From Polaromonas sp. (GTDB lineage: Bacteria > Pseudomonadota > Gammaproteobacteria > Burkholderiales > Burkholderiaceae_C), in assembly GCF_030680935.1 (NCBI RefSeq), contig NZ_JAUXUP010000009.1:1-64000 (forward strand): a stretch of DNA of 64,000 nt, written 5' to 3'. Made by a program: the position numbers and the translations under genes. This document shows, piece by piece, positions 28,532 through 37,187 of the stretch. The notes under the pieces are model-generated. The model was not told the DNA's origin and ran no database searches. It saw nothing but the letters and a program-made list of their open reading frames with translations. How positions within the stretch are numbered: the stretch's first letter is position 1; each line of letters opens with the position of its first letter.

Positions 28532-29044
28532 TTATTGCTGGGTGACCGCCCACGGCGGTGCGCCCCCCGCGTCCAGGTGCGTGAGGTACAGGCGCAAATC
28601 GAGCTCAAACTGGTGGTACTGCGGCTCCATGTGGGTGCAGAGCTTGTAAAAGGCCTTGTCGTGCGCTTTTTCTTTCAGATGCGCCAGTTCGTGCACCGTG
28701 ATCATGCGCAAAAACTCGATAGGCACTTCCTTGAACAGGCTTGCCACACGGATTTCGCGTTTGGCCTTGAGCTTGTTGCCCTGCACGCGCGACACCGTGG
28801 TGTGGGTACCCAGCGCATGGGCAATCACCTGCAGCTTGCTGTCAAACGCCACCTTGCTCAATGCGTCGGCATTGCGCAGAAAACTGTTTTTCAGTCCGAT
28901 CACGTAGTCGTACAGCGCCCTGTCGGTCCGTATGTCGTGGGTGCTGCTGTATTTTTTGCGCAGCAGGCCACCGAGCTGGTCCTGGGCAACCAGGTCGCGT
29001 ACCTGGGTTTGCAGGGTGGCGGGGTAGGCCGTCAGGTAGTTCAT
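28532..29044 (-). CDS. YgjP/WLM-like zinc metalloprotease
   Basis: A 170-residue protein with H118-E-L-A-H122 (VHELAHLKEKAHDKAFY) and a further histidine at 128. This arrangement is typical of YgjP-like (DUF45) metal-dependent hydrolases related to the WLM/SprT group. No signal peptide or membrane segment is seen. The substrate is unknown. It converges with nagZ and diverges from the patatin gene. Confidence 0.8.
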   Translation of the reverse strand: MNYLTAYPATLQTQVRDLVAQDQLGGLLRKKYSSTHDIRTDRALYDYVIGLKNSFLRNADALSKVAFDSKLQVIAHALGTHTTVSRVQGNKLKAKREIRVASLFKEVPIEFLRMITVHELAHLKEKAHDKAFYKLCTHMEPQYHQFELDLRLYLTHLDAGGAPPWAVTQQ

Positions 29045-29111
29045 GGGGCGTTGGCGGCTCGGAGGAAGGCCTTTATTTTAGGCCGCGCGCGGTTCTTGCT
29101 AAGCTTGGGTC

Positions 29112-30317
29112 ATGAACCCGCCTGATCCGTCGGACCACGCCCGAGCCCCTGAGGCCCCCACGCCGCGCATCAACCTGGCGCTGCAGGGCGGTGGCTCGCA
29201 CGGCGCCTTCACCTGGGGCGTGCTGGACGCCCTGCTGGAAGACGGGCGGATAACGCCGGAAGGCATCAGCGGCACCAGCGCGGGCGCCATGAATGCGGTG
29301 GCGCTGGCACACGGCTTTGCGCAATCAGAAGGCAAACCCCGTGCCGACCGGCATGACGCAGCGCGCCAGGCGCTGGACAGCTTCTGGAACGGTATTGTCG
29401 AGATGGGGGCACTCTCGTCGTCACTGTCACAGTCCATGACCAAGATGCAGCAAGCGCCGTTTGGCATGTTGTTTGGTTTCATGGGTGGCGGCAAGCGCTC
29501 CTCCAGTTTCTGGACCGACGCGATGACGCGTTACTGGTCAGGCGCGTTGTCGCCCTACCAGAGCAACCCGTTTGACATCAATCCGTTGAAGGACTTTCTG
29601 GAAAAGCAGGTGGACTTTGAGCGCCTGTCCCAGGCTGTCGGGCCGGACACGCCCCAGGTCTTTGTGGTGGCCACCCGCGTCAGCAGCGGCAAGGCCGAGG
29701 TGTTTTGCGGCAAACGGCTGACGGCCAGCGCTGTCATGGCGTCTGCCTGCCTGCCCATGGTGTTTCAGGCGGTGGAAATTGATGGCGACCATTTTTGGGA
29801 CGGCGGTTATTCAGGCAACCCGGCCATTCACCCGCTGATCTACCGCTGCCAGAGCCGCGACATTGTGCTGGTGCAGATCAACCCGATCCAGCGCGCGGCG
29901 CTGCCGACCCGGCCCAACGAAATCATGGACCGCATGACCGAGATCACCTTCAACGCCGCGCTGATTGCCGAGATGCGTGCGATTGATTTTGTCAAACGCC
30001 TGCTGGCCGAAGGCAAACTTGATGCCGCGCATTACAAGGATGTGTTGATGCACCGCATTGACGGAGGGGAGGCGCTGGAAAAATTCACGGCACAATCCAA
30101 ATCGTCAACCGACAAGGCGTTGATCCATTCGCTGCGCGATCTGGGCCGGGTCTGCGGCAAAGACTGGCTGGACCGGCGCTTCAGCGCGCTGGGTGTCAAA
30201 AGTACCGTCAACATCGCACGCGACTACCTGGACGATCTGCGCATGCCGGTTGAGAAAGCCGAGCCCACTCCGCCCGAGCCGCCGGCGGCCTATTTGCCGG
30301 GCGCGGGCTTGTTGTAA
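29112..30317 (+). CDS. Patatin-like phospholipase
   Basis: Probable lipid acyl hydrolase. The oxyanion motif GGGSHGAF lies at 26-33, the nucleophile S56 in GTSAG, and the catalytic aspartate D230 in DGGYSGNP, giving the complete Ser/Asp dyad. The protein has 401 residues without a signal peptide, so it is cytoplasmic or secreted by another route. The FMGGGKRSSSFW insertion is unlike classical patatins. It stands alone between a metalloprotease and the tungstate genes. Confidence 0.85.
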   Translation: MNPPDPSDHARAPEAPTPRINLALQGGGSHGAFTWGVLDALLEDGRITPEGISGTSAGAMNAVALAHGFAQSEGKPRADRHDAARQALDSFWNGIVEMGALSSSLSQSMTKMQQAPFGMLFGFMGGGKRSSSFWTDAMTRYWSGALSPYQSNPFDINPLKDFLEKQVDFERLSQAVGPDTPQVFVVATRVSSGKAEVFCGKRLTASAVMASACLPMVFQAVEIDGDHFWDGGYSGNPAIHPLIYRCQSRDIVLVQINPIQRAALPTRPNEIMDRMTEITFNAALIAEMRAIDFVKRLLAEGKLDAAHYKDVLMHRIDGGEALEKFTAQSKSSTDKALIHSLRDLGRVCGKDWLDRRFSALGVKSTVNIARDYLDDLRMPVEKAEPTPPEPPAAYLPGAGLL

Positions 30318-31469
30318 TCAGACTCTCGCGGGCTTGGTGTTGCGGTAATTCCACCACGGCAGCTCGGCCCGCAGCGACAAGACCTGGCCGCTTTGCGCAC
30401 CGTCGCCGCTGTAACCGGGCAAACCCGCCAGCAGGGCTTGCCAGTTGGTGCTTTGCAATTCGGCCAGCAGGGCTTGCACCGGCGCGTCGGTCAGGGCCGA
30501 CTTCAGGCACACCAGGTGATAACGCTCCCGCACCAGGGGTACAAAATCCAGGCCCTTGTCGCGCGCCGCCGATTCAATGCCCAGACCCGCATCGGCGCCG
30601 CCACTGGCCACCACCTGTGCCACGGCGGTGTGCGACGGCTCTTGTGTGGCGTAGCCGTTCAGGTCCTGGGGCGTCAGGCCCGCCTGTGCCAGCAGTTCGT
30701 CCAGCAGCACACGTGTGCCCGTGCCCTCCGCGCGGTTGACGTAACGCAGGCCGGGCCGTGTAAGGTCGCGCAGGCCGATGATGCCTAGCGGGTTGCCTCT
30801 GGCGACCATCAGGCCCTGCTGGCGATCGGCAAAACCAATCAGCTTGTGCAAGCCGGGTTTAAGCAAGCTGCGGTAGGTGTGTGCCGCGACCGATTGGGTA
30901 CCCGGCTGCTCCAGCGTGTGAAAACCCGCCATCATGCAGCGCCCGGCGTTCAGGGCGGCAATGGCATCCACACTGCCCATGAAGCGGATATCCAGGTGCA
31001 GCCGCCGCGCGGCGGTTTGCTCACGCAGCGCGCTCAGTGCGGCGTCGTGGCTGGCGTAGAGCGTCAGTACGTGGGCCTCGTCGTCAAAGGCGGTGGAGAA
31101 GGCGCGTTCGATGTCGCCGCGCAGGGCTTCGATTTGCGGCGCCAGCCTGGCCTGCGCCTGACGCTCGGCCCACAGCAGTTTTTCACCGAACTCGGTCAGC
31201 TGCGCGCGTTGTCCCTTGTCCCAGACGATCAGCGGACGCCCCAGGGTTTGCTCCCATTTTTTGAGCGCTCCCCAGACATGGCGGTAGGACAGATCGAGCG
31301 CCCGCGCCGCTGCGGAGATCGAGCCGTGTTCGCGCACTGCATGCAGCATGTCCATCAACGGGTTGCGGATCAGCGTGTCTGCGCTTCGCCCGGGCGACAG
31401 CAGGTAGGAGAGTTCGACTTTGTGCATGGCAGGTGAAGGTGTTGCGTGATTATCCGCGCGGCTATGCAT
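30318..31469 (-). CDS. ModE-type HTH regulator fused to a substrate-binding domain
   Basis: Probable tungstate/molybdate-responsive regulator. Residues about 25-100 form a LysR/ModE-like winged helix (GSISAAARALDLSYRHVWGALKKWE). From about 130 to 360 the protein resembles a periplasmic molybdate-binding protein fold (GLRYVNRAEGTGTRVLLDELL, SGGADAGLGIES). It lacks a signal peptide. The Met at 31427 (MHKVELSYLLSPGR) is an alternative start. The gene diverges from tupBCA, which supports control of that operon. I saw no classical ModE box between them. Confidence 0.82.
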   Translation of the reverse strand: MHSRADNHATPSPAMHKVELSYLLSPGRSADTLIRNPLMDMLHAVREHGSISAAARALDLSYRHVWGALKKWEQTLGRPLIVWDKGQRAQLTEFGEKLLWAERQAQARLAPQIEALRGDIERAFSTAFDDEAHVLTLYASHDAALSALREQTAARRLHLDIRFMGSVDAIAALNAGRCMMAGFHTLEQPGTQSVAAHTYRSLLKPGLHKLIGFADRQQGLMVARGNPLGIIGLRDLTRPGLRYVNRAEGTGTRVLLDELLAQAGLTPQDLNGYATQEPSHTAVAQVVASGGADAGLGIESAARDKGLDFVPLVRERYHLVCLKSALTDAPVQALLAELQSTNWQALLAGLPGYSGDGAQSGQVLSLRAELPWWNYRNTKPARV

Positions 31470-31482
31470 GTGGCTTCATAGC
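31461..31482. promoter_or_regulatory. Inverted repeat between regulator and tupB, possible operator
   Basis: GCTATG and CATAGC are perfect inverted arms separated by ten bases, in the 88-base space shared by the divergent regulator and tupB. The arms and the GGCTGG a little further on also resemble a worn copy of the dispersed repeat, so the symmetry may be inherited rather than functional. Confidence 0.3.
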
Positions 31483-31557
31483 TCGTGACTACCAATGGCT
31501 GGCCGGCACCTGAGTGCCTACGATAAGGCTCTTCCCCTTGTGCCCTTTTTCTTCTGC

Positions 31558-32316
31558 ATGAACACCTTCTCGGACAGCGTCAGCACGGCTTTTTCGCTCA
31601 TCGTCTCCCTGGATCCCCTGCTGGGCAGCATTGTGCTGCGCTCACTGGCTGTCAGCGCCTGTGCCTGCCTCATCGCCTGCAGCGCCGGTCTGGTGCTGGG
31701 CGCCTGGCTGGGGGTGGCGCGTTTTCGCGGTCGTGCGGTTTTGCTGACCCTGCTCAATACCTTGCTGGCTCTGCCATCGGTGGTGGTGGGTCTGGTGGTG
31801 TACCTGCTGCTGTCGCGTTCGGGGCCGCTGGGTTTTCTGGGCTGGCTGTTTTCTTTCCAGGCGATGGTGCTGGCGCAGGCTGTGTTGGTGCTGCCCGTGG
31901 TGACGGCGCTGGTGCGCCAGACGATTGAAGATGCCGACCGCCTGCATGGCGAACAGTTCCAGTCGCTGGGCGCCGGAAAAGGCATGCAAAGCCTGTTGCT
32001 GCTGTGGGACGAGCGTTATGCCCTGTTGACGGTGCTGATTGCCGCCTTTGGCCGCGCTATTTCAGAAGTGGGTGCGGTCATGGTGGTCGGGGGCAATATC
32101 GACGGCTTCACCCGTGTCATGACCACTGCGATAGCGCTGGAGACCAGCAAGGGCGACTTGCCTCTGGCGCTGGCGCTGGGCCTGCTCTTGCTGGCGGTGG
32201 TGCTGCTGCTCAACGTGCTGATTGCACTGGTGCGGCGCTGGCGCGAGCGGCTTGACGACCGGTTGCCGGACCCGGCGCGCCTGTTGCTGCCGCAGGGCGG
32301 GGCGGTCCAGCCATGA
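31558..32316 (+). CDS. tupB: Tungstate ABC transporter permease TupB
   Basis: Inner-membrane channel of the tungstate importer. About 252 residues with at least five hydrophobic segments and the permease EAA-type loop (EVGAVMVVGGNIDGFTRVMTTAIALETSKGD, about 182-212). The start at ATG 31558 gives the usual short periplasmic N-terminus; the frame is open back to 31495. Its end overlaps tupC by four bases. The substrate call comes from tupA. Confidence 0.88.
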   Translation: MNTFSDSVSTAFSLIVSLDPLLGSIVLRSLAVSACACLIACSAGLVLGAWLGVARFRGRAVLLTLLNTLLALPSVVVGLVVYLLLSRSGPLGFLGWLFSFQAMVLAQAVLVLPVVTALVRQTIEDADRLHGEQFQSLGAGKGMQSLLLLWDERYALLTVLIAAFGRAISEVGAVMVVGGNIDGFTRVMTTAIALETSKGDLPLALALGLLLLAVVLLLNVLIALVRRWRERLDDRLPDPARLLLPQGGAVQP

Positions 32317-33002
32317 CGGTTTTGTTCGAACTCAAAGCGGTGGACGTGTGTTTTGGCAGCACCCGGGCCCTGAGCGCGTGCGCGCTGCAAATCCACCCGG
32401 GCGAGCGCGTGGCCCTGGTCGGCTCCAACGGCAGCGGCAAAAGTACCTTGCTGCGCACCTTGCACGGGCTGGTACGGCCCACGGTGGGCACCTTGCAGTT
32501 TGATGCGGCGGCACGCCAGGCCATGTTGTTCCAGCACCCCTACATGCTTCGCGCCAGCGCACAAATCAACGTGGCGCTGGGGCTGTGGCTCAAGGGCGTG
32601 GCCTGGAAGGATGCCAAAACCCAGGCCTTGCGCGCGCTCGAACGTGTCGGCCTGCTGGCCTTGGCGCAGCGCAACGCCAAGGCGCTGTCAGGTGGGCAGC
32701 AGCAGCGGCTGGCGCTGGCGCGGGCCTGGGCGCTGCGGCCCGATGTGCTGCTGCTCGACGAACCGACGGCCAGCCTGGACCCAGCCGCCAAACGCGAGGT
32801 GGAAGCCCTGATGGCCGAATTTGCGCAGGCCGGCATGACGCTGATTTTCAGCAGCCACAACCTGGGCCAGGTCAAGCGCCTGGCCAGCCGCGTGATGTAC
32901 CTGGAGCATGGCCGGCTGCTGGCTGACTTGCCTGCCCACGACTTTTTCAACGGCCCCCTGCCGCCGGAAGCCGAGATTTTTGTCAAAGGAGAAATTGTAT
33001 GA
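32313..33002 (+). CDS. tupC: Tungstate ABC transporter ATP-binding protein TupC
   Basis: ATPase of the importer. Walker A GSNGSGKST (about 38-46), the signature LSGGQQQRLALARAW, Walker B VLLLDEP and the switch histidine in FSSHNLGQ are all present. The 229 residues are a short single domain without a C-terminal regulatory extension. Both ends overlap neighbours by four bases, and the ribosome site of tupA (AAAGGAG) lies inside its last codons. Confidence 0.92.
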   Translation: MTVLFELKAVDVCFGSTRALSACALQIHPGERVALVGSNGSGKSTLLRTLHGLVRPTVGTLQFDAAARQAMLFQHPYMLRASAQINVALGLWLKGVAWKDAKTQALRALERVGLLALAQRNAKALSGGQQQRLALARAWALRPDVLLLDEPTASLDPAAKREVEALMAEFAQAGMTLIFSSHNLGQVKRLASRVMYLEHGRLLADLPAHDFFNGPLPPEAEIFVKGEIV

Positions 33003-33835
33003 ACGCGATTTCCATGCATTTCGGATTGCTCAAGCGTTTTAGGGCTGTAGCCCTTATGCATATTGCGCTTGCAGCTACATTTTCGATAGCGCAAACACAA
33101 CCCATCGTGATGGCTTCAACCACCTCGACCGAGCAGTCGGGGCTGTTCGGCACCTTGCTGCCAGCCTTCAAGCAGGCCAGCGGCATAGCCATCAAGGTGG
33201 TGGCGCTTGGCACCGGCCAGGCCATCGACATGGGCCGGCGCGGCGATGCCGACGTGTTGTTTGTGCATGACCAGGTCGCCGAGGAAAAAATCGTGGCCGA
33301 GGGTTTTGCCGTCAAGCGCTTCCCGGTCATGTACAACGACTTCGTGCTGGTCGGCCCGGTTGCCGATCCGGCCAAAACCAAAGGCAGGGACATCACCGGG
33401 GCTTTGAGGAAACTCAACGCCGCCAACGCCAACTTCGTCTCACGCGGCGACAAAAGTGGCACCCACGCGGCTGAACTGCGCTACTGGAAAAGCGCCGGTG
33501 TGGACAACCCGCAGTTTGCCAACTACAAGGCCTGCGGCTGCGGCATGGGCCCGGCGCTCAACATCGGATCCTCGTCAAACGCCTATGTGCTGACGGACCG
33601 CGGCACCTGGCTCAGCTTCAAAAACCGGGGTGAACTGGTGGTGCTGGTCGAGGGCGACACACGCCTGTTCAACCAGTACGGCGTGATGCTGGTCAACCCG
33701 GCCAGACATCCTCAGGTCAAGGTCGCCGAGGCACAAAAGTTTGTGGACTGGGTGACATCGCCCGTCGGCCAGGCAGCGATTGCCAGCTACAAGATTGGCG
33801 GCGAGCAGCTGTTCTTCCCCAACGCAACGAGGTAA
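32999..33835 (+). CDS. tupA: Tungstate-binding periplasmic protein TupA
   Basis: Captures tungstate in the periplasm. After a signal peptide (about 1-32) the mature part begins with PIVMASTTSTEQSGLF; the Thr/Ser-rich TTST motif at 41-44 is typical of TupA and contributes to oxyanion binding. Further family blocks are GTGQAIDMGRRGDADVLFVHD and FVSRGDKSGTH. The protein has 278 residues. Much of the signal peptide (residues 14-32) is encoded by the dispersed repeat. The overlap with tupC shows one operon. Confidence 0.93.
   Translation: MNAISMHFGLLKRFRAVALMHIALAATFSIAQTQPIVMASTTSTEQSGLFGTLLPAFKQASGIAIKVVALGTGQAIDMGRRGDADVLFVHDQVAEEKIVAEGFAVKRFPVMYNDFVLVGPVADPAKTKGRDITGALRKLNAANANFVSRGDKSGTHAAELRYWKSAGVDNPQFANYKACGCGMGPALNIGSSSNAYVLTDRGTWLSFKNRGELVVLVEGDTRLFNQYGVMLVNPARHPQVKVAEAQKFVDWVTSPVGQAAIASYKIGGEQLFFPNATR
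33040..33092 (-). repeat. Dispersed repeat, copy 7 (inside tupA signal peptide)
   Basis: Minus orientation: GCGCTATCGAAAATGTAGCT, GCAAGCGC, then AAGGGCTACAGCCCT. On the coding strand it is translated as RAVALMHIALAATFSIAQ, the hydrophobic core of the TupA signal peptide. Confidence 0.7.
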
Positions 33836-33867
33836 GCGGCCGCAGGCGCAGCTTTCCCCTGGGGGGG

Positions 33868-33894
33868 GCATCCTTCGACAAGCTCAGACGAATG
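33868..33894 (+). repeat. CCTTCGACAAGCTCAG-type motif
   Basis: The stretch CATCCTTCGACAAGCTCAGA, followed by CGAATG, matches a short sequence that I recall as frequently repeated between genes in Burkholderiales. Only one copy is seen in this window, so the repeat status rests on recollection. Confidence 0.35.
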
Positions 33895-33919
33895 GATATG
33901 AAACGAGCGAACGTGGGGG

Positions 33920-34825
33920 CTACCTCAACAGCCCTAAAGCAAACGGCAGGCTGACCATTCCCAGCAGGGTGGACAGGGTGACCAGGCCGGCGACAAACGC
34001 GCCGTTGTAGCCCATGCGTGCGGCCAGCACGTAGCAGCTTGAAGCGGTTGGCAGGGCCGAGAACGACAGCAACACCGTGGTCTGCACCGGTGACAGCCGG
34101 AACACCCAGGACAGGCCCAGAGCGATCAGTGGAATGAAAAAATGGCGTATGGCCAGCAGCGACACCGCGAGGGTCTTGCCCGATGCCAGCGAGGCGAACT
34201 GCATGCCTGCGCCGGCCGCCATCAGGCCCAGCGCAAGTGAGGCCGCGCCTATGCGCGTCAGTGTGGGCTCCATCCAGACGGGGATCTGCAGGCCCACCAG
34301 GTTGGCGACCAGCCCGGTGGCGGTGGCAATGATGAGCGGGTTACGCACCAGCGCGCCCACGAAGCCGGTGTTGGCGTGCCGGGCCATGGGCCAGACTGCG
34401 CCCACGTTGAACAGCGGCACACAGACACCAATCAACACGGCGATCATCAGCAGTCCTTCGGCGCCGGCCAGACGCTCGGCCAGCGCCAATGCAATGAAGG
34501 AGTTGAAACGGAAGGCGACCTGCGCACTGGCAGCGTGTTCGCGCCTGTCGATGTGCGCGCCCAGCCAGGGCAGCCAGGGCAGGCTGTAGGCCAGTGCGAT
34601 GCCCAGCACGCCCATGGTCAGTCCGGCGGCGATCAGGCTGGAGGCAGCGCCCAGGTCCAGCGGACTTCTGACGATGGAGTGAAACAGCAGGACCGGGAAC
34701 AGGAAGTAATACACCAGGCTTTCCACCTGCTGCCAGACCGTGCGGTTCAGGGCGGTGTAGCGGCACACCAGGTAGCCACACAGAATCAGGGAAAAGTCGG
34801 GGAAAAGAAGTTGCGCATAGTTCAC
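33920..34825 (-). CDS. AEC-family carrier
   Basis: A 301-residue membrane protein with about ten hydrophobic segments arranged as two similar halves, the layout of the auxin-efflux-carrier family. The family's polar break, NPLIIATATGLVANLVG, is seen near residue 160. Bacterial members export small organic acids or similar compounds; the substrate cannot be read here. It converges with tupA and diverges from the Bug receptor gene. Confidence 0.85.
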   Translation of the reverse strand: MNYAQLLFPDFSLILCGYLVCRYTALNRTVWQQVESLVYYFLFPVLLFHSIVRSPLDLGAASSLIAAGLTMGVLGIALAYSLPWLPWLGAHIDRREHAASAQVAFRFNSFIALALAERLAGAEGLLMIAVLIGVCVPLFNVGAVWPMARHANTGFVGALVRNPLIIATATGLVANLVGLQIPVWMEPTLTRIGAASLALGLMAAGAGMQFASLASGKTLAVSLLAIRHFFIPLIALGLSWVFRLSPVQTTVLLSFSALPTASSCYVLAARMGYNGAFVAGLVTLSTLLGMVSLPFALGLLR

Positions 34826-34961
34826 CCGTCAAGAATAACCCGAAAGCTGTAAAAGGCCCGGGTTTGCCCCTATGCGTAATCCACAACATACGGGCGCGCG
34901 TTGTAAGTTTAGGATCGAGGCTGTCGTCCCCTATTTGTCAATCATTCAAAGGAATAGCCAC

Positions 34962-35936
34962 ATGCAACGCCGCTACCTGTTTACCCTGTCCGCGCTGACC
35001 CTGGCGATCGCCGCCAGCGGTTCTGCTTTTGCCCAGTCCTACCCGAACAAGGTGGTGAAGCTGCAAGTGCCTTTTGCACCTGGCGGCACCACCGACATCG
35101 TCGCGCGCGTGATATCCGAGCCGCTGGGCAAGGCGCTGGGCCAGAACGTCATTGTCGAGAACAAGGCCGGTGGCGGCGGTGTCGTGGGCGCGCTGGATAC
35201 CTCCAAGTCAGCGCCTGACGGCTACTCGCTCGGCATGGCCACGGTATCCACCACCGCAGCCAACCCGGCCATCAACCCGAAAATTCCCTACAACACGCTG
35301 ACCGACTTCACGCCCATCATCAACATTGCGGCCACGCCCAACCTGATTGCGGTGCATCCGAGTTTTCCGGCGCGCAACTACAAGGAGTTCATCGCCGAGA
35401 TCAAGAAGAACCCGGGCAAATACTCTTACGCTTCGTCGGGCACGGGCGGCATCGGCCACCTGCAGACCGAGCTGTTCAAAAGTCTGAGCGGCACCTTCAT
35501 CACGCACATTCCCTACCGCGGTGCGGGCCCGGCCCTGAACGACACAGTGGCCGGTCAGGTGCAGATCATTTTTGACAACATTCCCTCTGCGCTGCCTTTC
35601 ATCCAGCAAAAACGCCTGATCCCCATCGTGGTCGCAGCGCCTACACGGCTGGCGGTTCTGCCTGACGTGCCGACCTTCAAGGAAGTGGGTCTGGAGCCGG
35701 TCAACCGCATGGCGTATTACGGCATCCTGGGTCCCAAAAACCTGCCGAAAGAGGTGGTGGACAAGGTCAGCGCGGCCACACTCAAGGCCTTGCAGGACCC
35801 TGCCGTGCGCAAGCGTATTGAAGACACGGGCTCCATCATCGTCGGCAACACGCCGGAGCAGTTCGCCGCGCAGATCAAGGCCGAATTCGAGGTGTACAAA
35901 AAAGTGGTGGTTGACGCCAAGCTCTCGCTCGAATAA
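34962..35936 (+). CDS. Orphan Bug-type tripartite tricarboxylate receptor
   Basis: Periplasmic solute receptor of the Bug family. A signal peptide (MQRRYLFTLSALTLAIAASGSAFA) is followed by YPNKVVKLQVPFAPGGTTDIVAR and IPYRGAGPALNDTVAGQV, both family hallmarks. The 324 residues are full length. No TctA or TctB membrane genes are near, as for most of the many Bug genes in this order. AAAGGA precedes ATG 34962. A terminator follows. Confidence 0.93.
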   Translation: MQRRYLFTLSALTLAIAASGSAFAQSYPNKVVKLQVPFAPGGTTDIVARVISEPLGKALGQNVIVENKAGGGGVVGALDTSKSAPDGYSLGMATVSTTAANPAINPKIPYNTLTDFTPIINIAATPNLIAVHPSFPARNYKEFIAEIKKNPGKYSYASSGTGGIGHLQTELFKSLSGTFITHIPYRGAGPALNDTVAGQVQIIFDNIPSALPFIQQKRLIPIVVAAPTRLAVLPDVPTFKEVGLEPVNRMAYYGILGPKNLPKEVVDKVSAATLKALQDPAVRKRIEDTGSIIVGNTPEQFAAQIKAEFEVYKKVVVDAKLSLE

Positions 35937-35956
35937 GCGGTCACTTCCACCCATGC

Positions 35957-35990
35957 GCCCCGCAGGCCTTGCGCCTGACGGGGCTTTTTT
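35957..35990 (+). terminator. Intrinsic terminator after the Bug receptor gene
   Basis: GCCCCG and CGGGGC pair around a 16-base loop and are followed by TTTTTT. It lies 20 bases past the stop codon and before xerD. Confidence 0.75.
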
Positions 35991-36024
35991 GTGGCCGGCT
36001 GCGCGGTTTGTTATCGTCTTGCTC

Positions 36025-36918
36025 ATGAAACCCGAGAGCCAGGCCAGCATTGACACCTTCATCGACGCCATGTGGCTGGAAGACGGGCTGTCCAAAAACA
36101 CGCTGGCGGCCTACCGGCGCGATCTGGCGCTTTACGCCAGCTGGGCCGGCAAGCAGGGGCTGAGGCTGGACGACACCACCGAGCTTGTGCTGAGCAGCTA
36201 CTTCGCCGCCAAACACAGCACTACCAAAGCCACCTCTGCGAACCGCCGACTCACCGTGTTCAAGCGTTACTTCCGCTGGGCTTTGCGCGAGCGTTTCATC
36301 AGCGCCGACCCGACGCTCAAGCTGCAGTCCGCCCGGCAGGCGCTGCGTGTGCCCAAGCTGATGTCCGAGGCACAGGTAGAGGCCCTGCTGGCCGCGCCGG
36401 ATGAAGACACGCCGCTTGGCCTGCGCGACCGCGCCATGCTGGAGCTGATCTACGCCAGCGGCCTGCGCGTCAGCGAGCTGGTTGGGCTCAAAACCTTTCA
36501 CCTCGGCATGAACGAGGGTGTGCTGCGTGTCATGGGCAAGGGCAGCAAAGAGCGCCTGGTCCCGTTTGGGCAGGTGGCGCGCCAGTCCATTGAGCGTTAC
36601 CTGGCCGAGGCACGCCCCGCCATCCTCGGCGGCCAGCAGACCGACGATTTGTTTGTGACCGTGCGCGGCAGCGGCATGAGCCGCGTAATGTTCTGGATGC
36701 TGGTCAAAAAATATGCGCTGCGCGCCGGCATCACCTCGCCCTTGTCGCCGCACACCCTGCGTCATGCGTTTGCCACACACCTGCTGAACCACGGGGCCGA
36801 CCTGCGCGCGGTGCAGATGCTGCTGGGCCATGCCGATATTTCCACCACCACGATTTACACCCATGTGGCGCGGGAGCGGCTCAAAGCCCTGCATTCGCAG
36901 CATCACCCACGGGGGTGA
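36025..36918 (+). CDS. xerD: Site-specific tyrosine recombinase XerD
   Basis: Resolves chromosome dimers at dif together with XerC. The N-terminal SAM-like DNA-binding domain covers about 6-95. The catalytic set is complete: R148, K172, H243, R246, H269 and nucleophile Y278. The 297 residues are normal and the segment LSPHTLRHAFATHLLNHGADLRAVQ favours XerD over XerC. The stop codon is followed at once by the remains of a Bug receptor gene. Confidence 0.94.
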   Translation: MKPESQASIDTFIDAMWLEDGLSKNTLAAYRRDLALYASWAGKQGLRLDDTTELVLSSYFAAKHSTTKATSANRRLTVFKRYFRWALRERFISADPTLKLQSARQALRVPKLMSEAQVEALLAAPDEDTPLGLRDRAMLELIYASGLRVSELVGLKTFHLGMNEGVLRVMGKGSKERLVPFGQVARQSIERYLAEARPAILGGQQTDDLFVTVRGSGMSRVMFWMLVKKYALRAGITSPLSPHTLRHAFATHLLNHGADLRAVQMLLGHADISTTTIYTHVARERLKALHSQHHPRG

Positions 36919-36947
36919 TTGAGCCCCCACGGTCGTTCGCTGCTCAT

Positions 36948-37176
36948 CCAGTGGTCGTGAGCGTGTTCGCGCCCGGCGGCACACCGGCGCTGGTTTTACA
37001 GCGGCTGAACACCGGGATCAACCTGGCGCTGCAGGCGCCCGAACTGCGCAAGCGTTTGCTCAGCGCCGACAACGTGCCGACGGCAGGTACTGCCGCAGAG
37101 TTCGCGCGCCAGATTGCCCAGGAGTCAACCAGCAACGCCCGCATCATCAAGGCGGCGCAGATCAAGCCCGACGGAG
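36948..37176 (+). pseudogene. C-terminal remnant of a Bug receptor gene
   Basis: In one frame this stretch encodes VVSVFAPGGTPALVLQRLNT, then about 50 more residues ending IIKAAQIKPD. That is the last quarter of a Bug receptor: the FAPGGTP..V...LN segment, a TAAEFA motif and the terminal A.IKPD. The first three quarters are absent; xerD ends directly upstream. The frame then runs into dispersed repeat copy 8 instead of stopping. It shows sequence loss during rearrangement next to xerD. Confidence 0.75.
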
Positions 37177-37187
37177 GCCTTTTCCGG

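Noticed and set aside
31483-31508. A fifteenth copy of the dispersed repeat in the tupB promoter
   Set aside because: ATAGCT and GGCTGG are present, but the spacing is too short and the TTGCGC core is missing, so I list only the inverted repeat.
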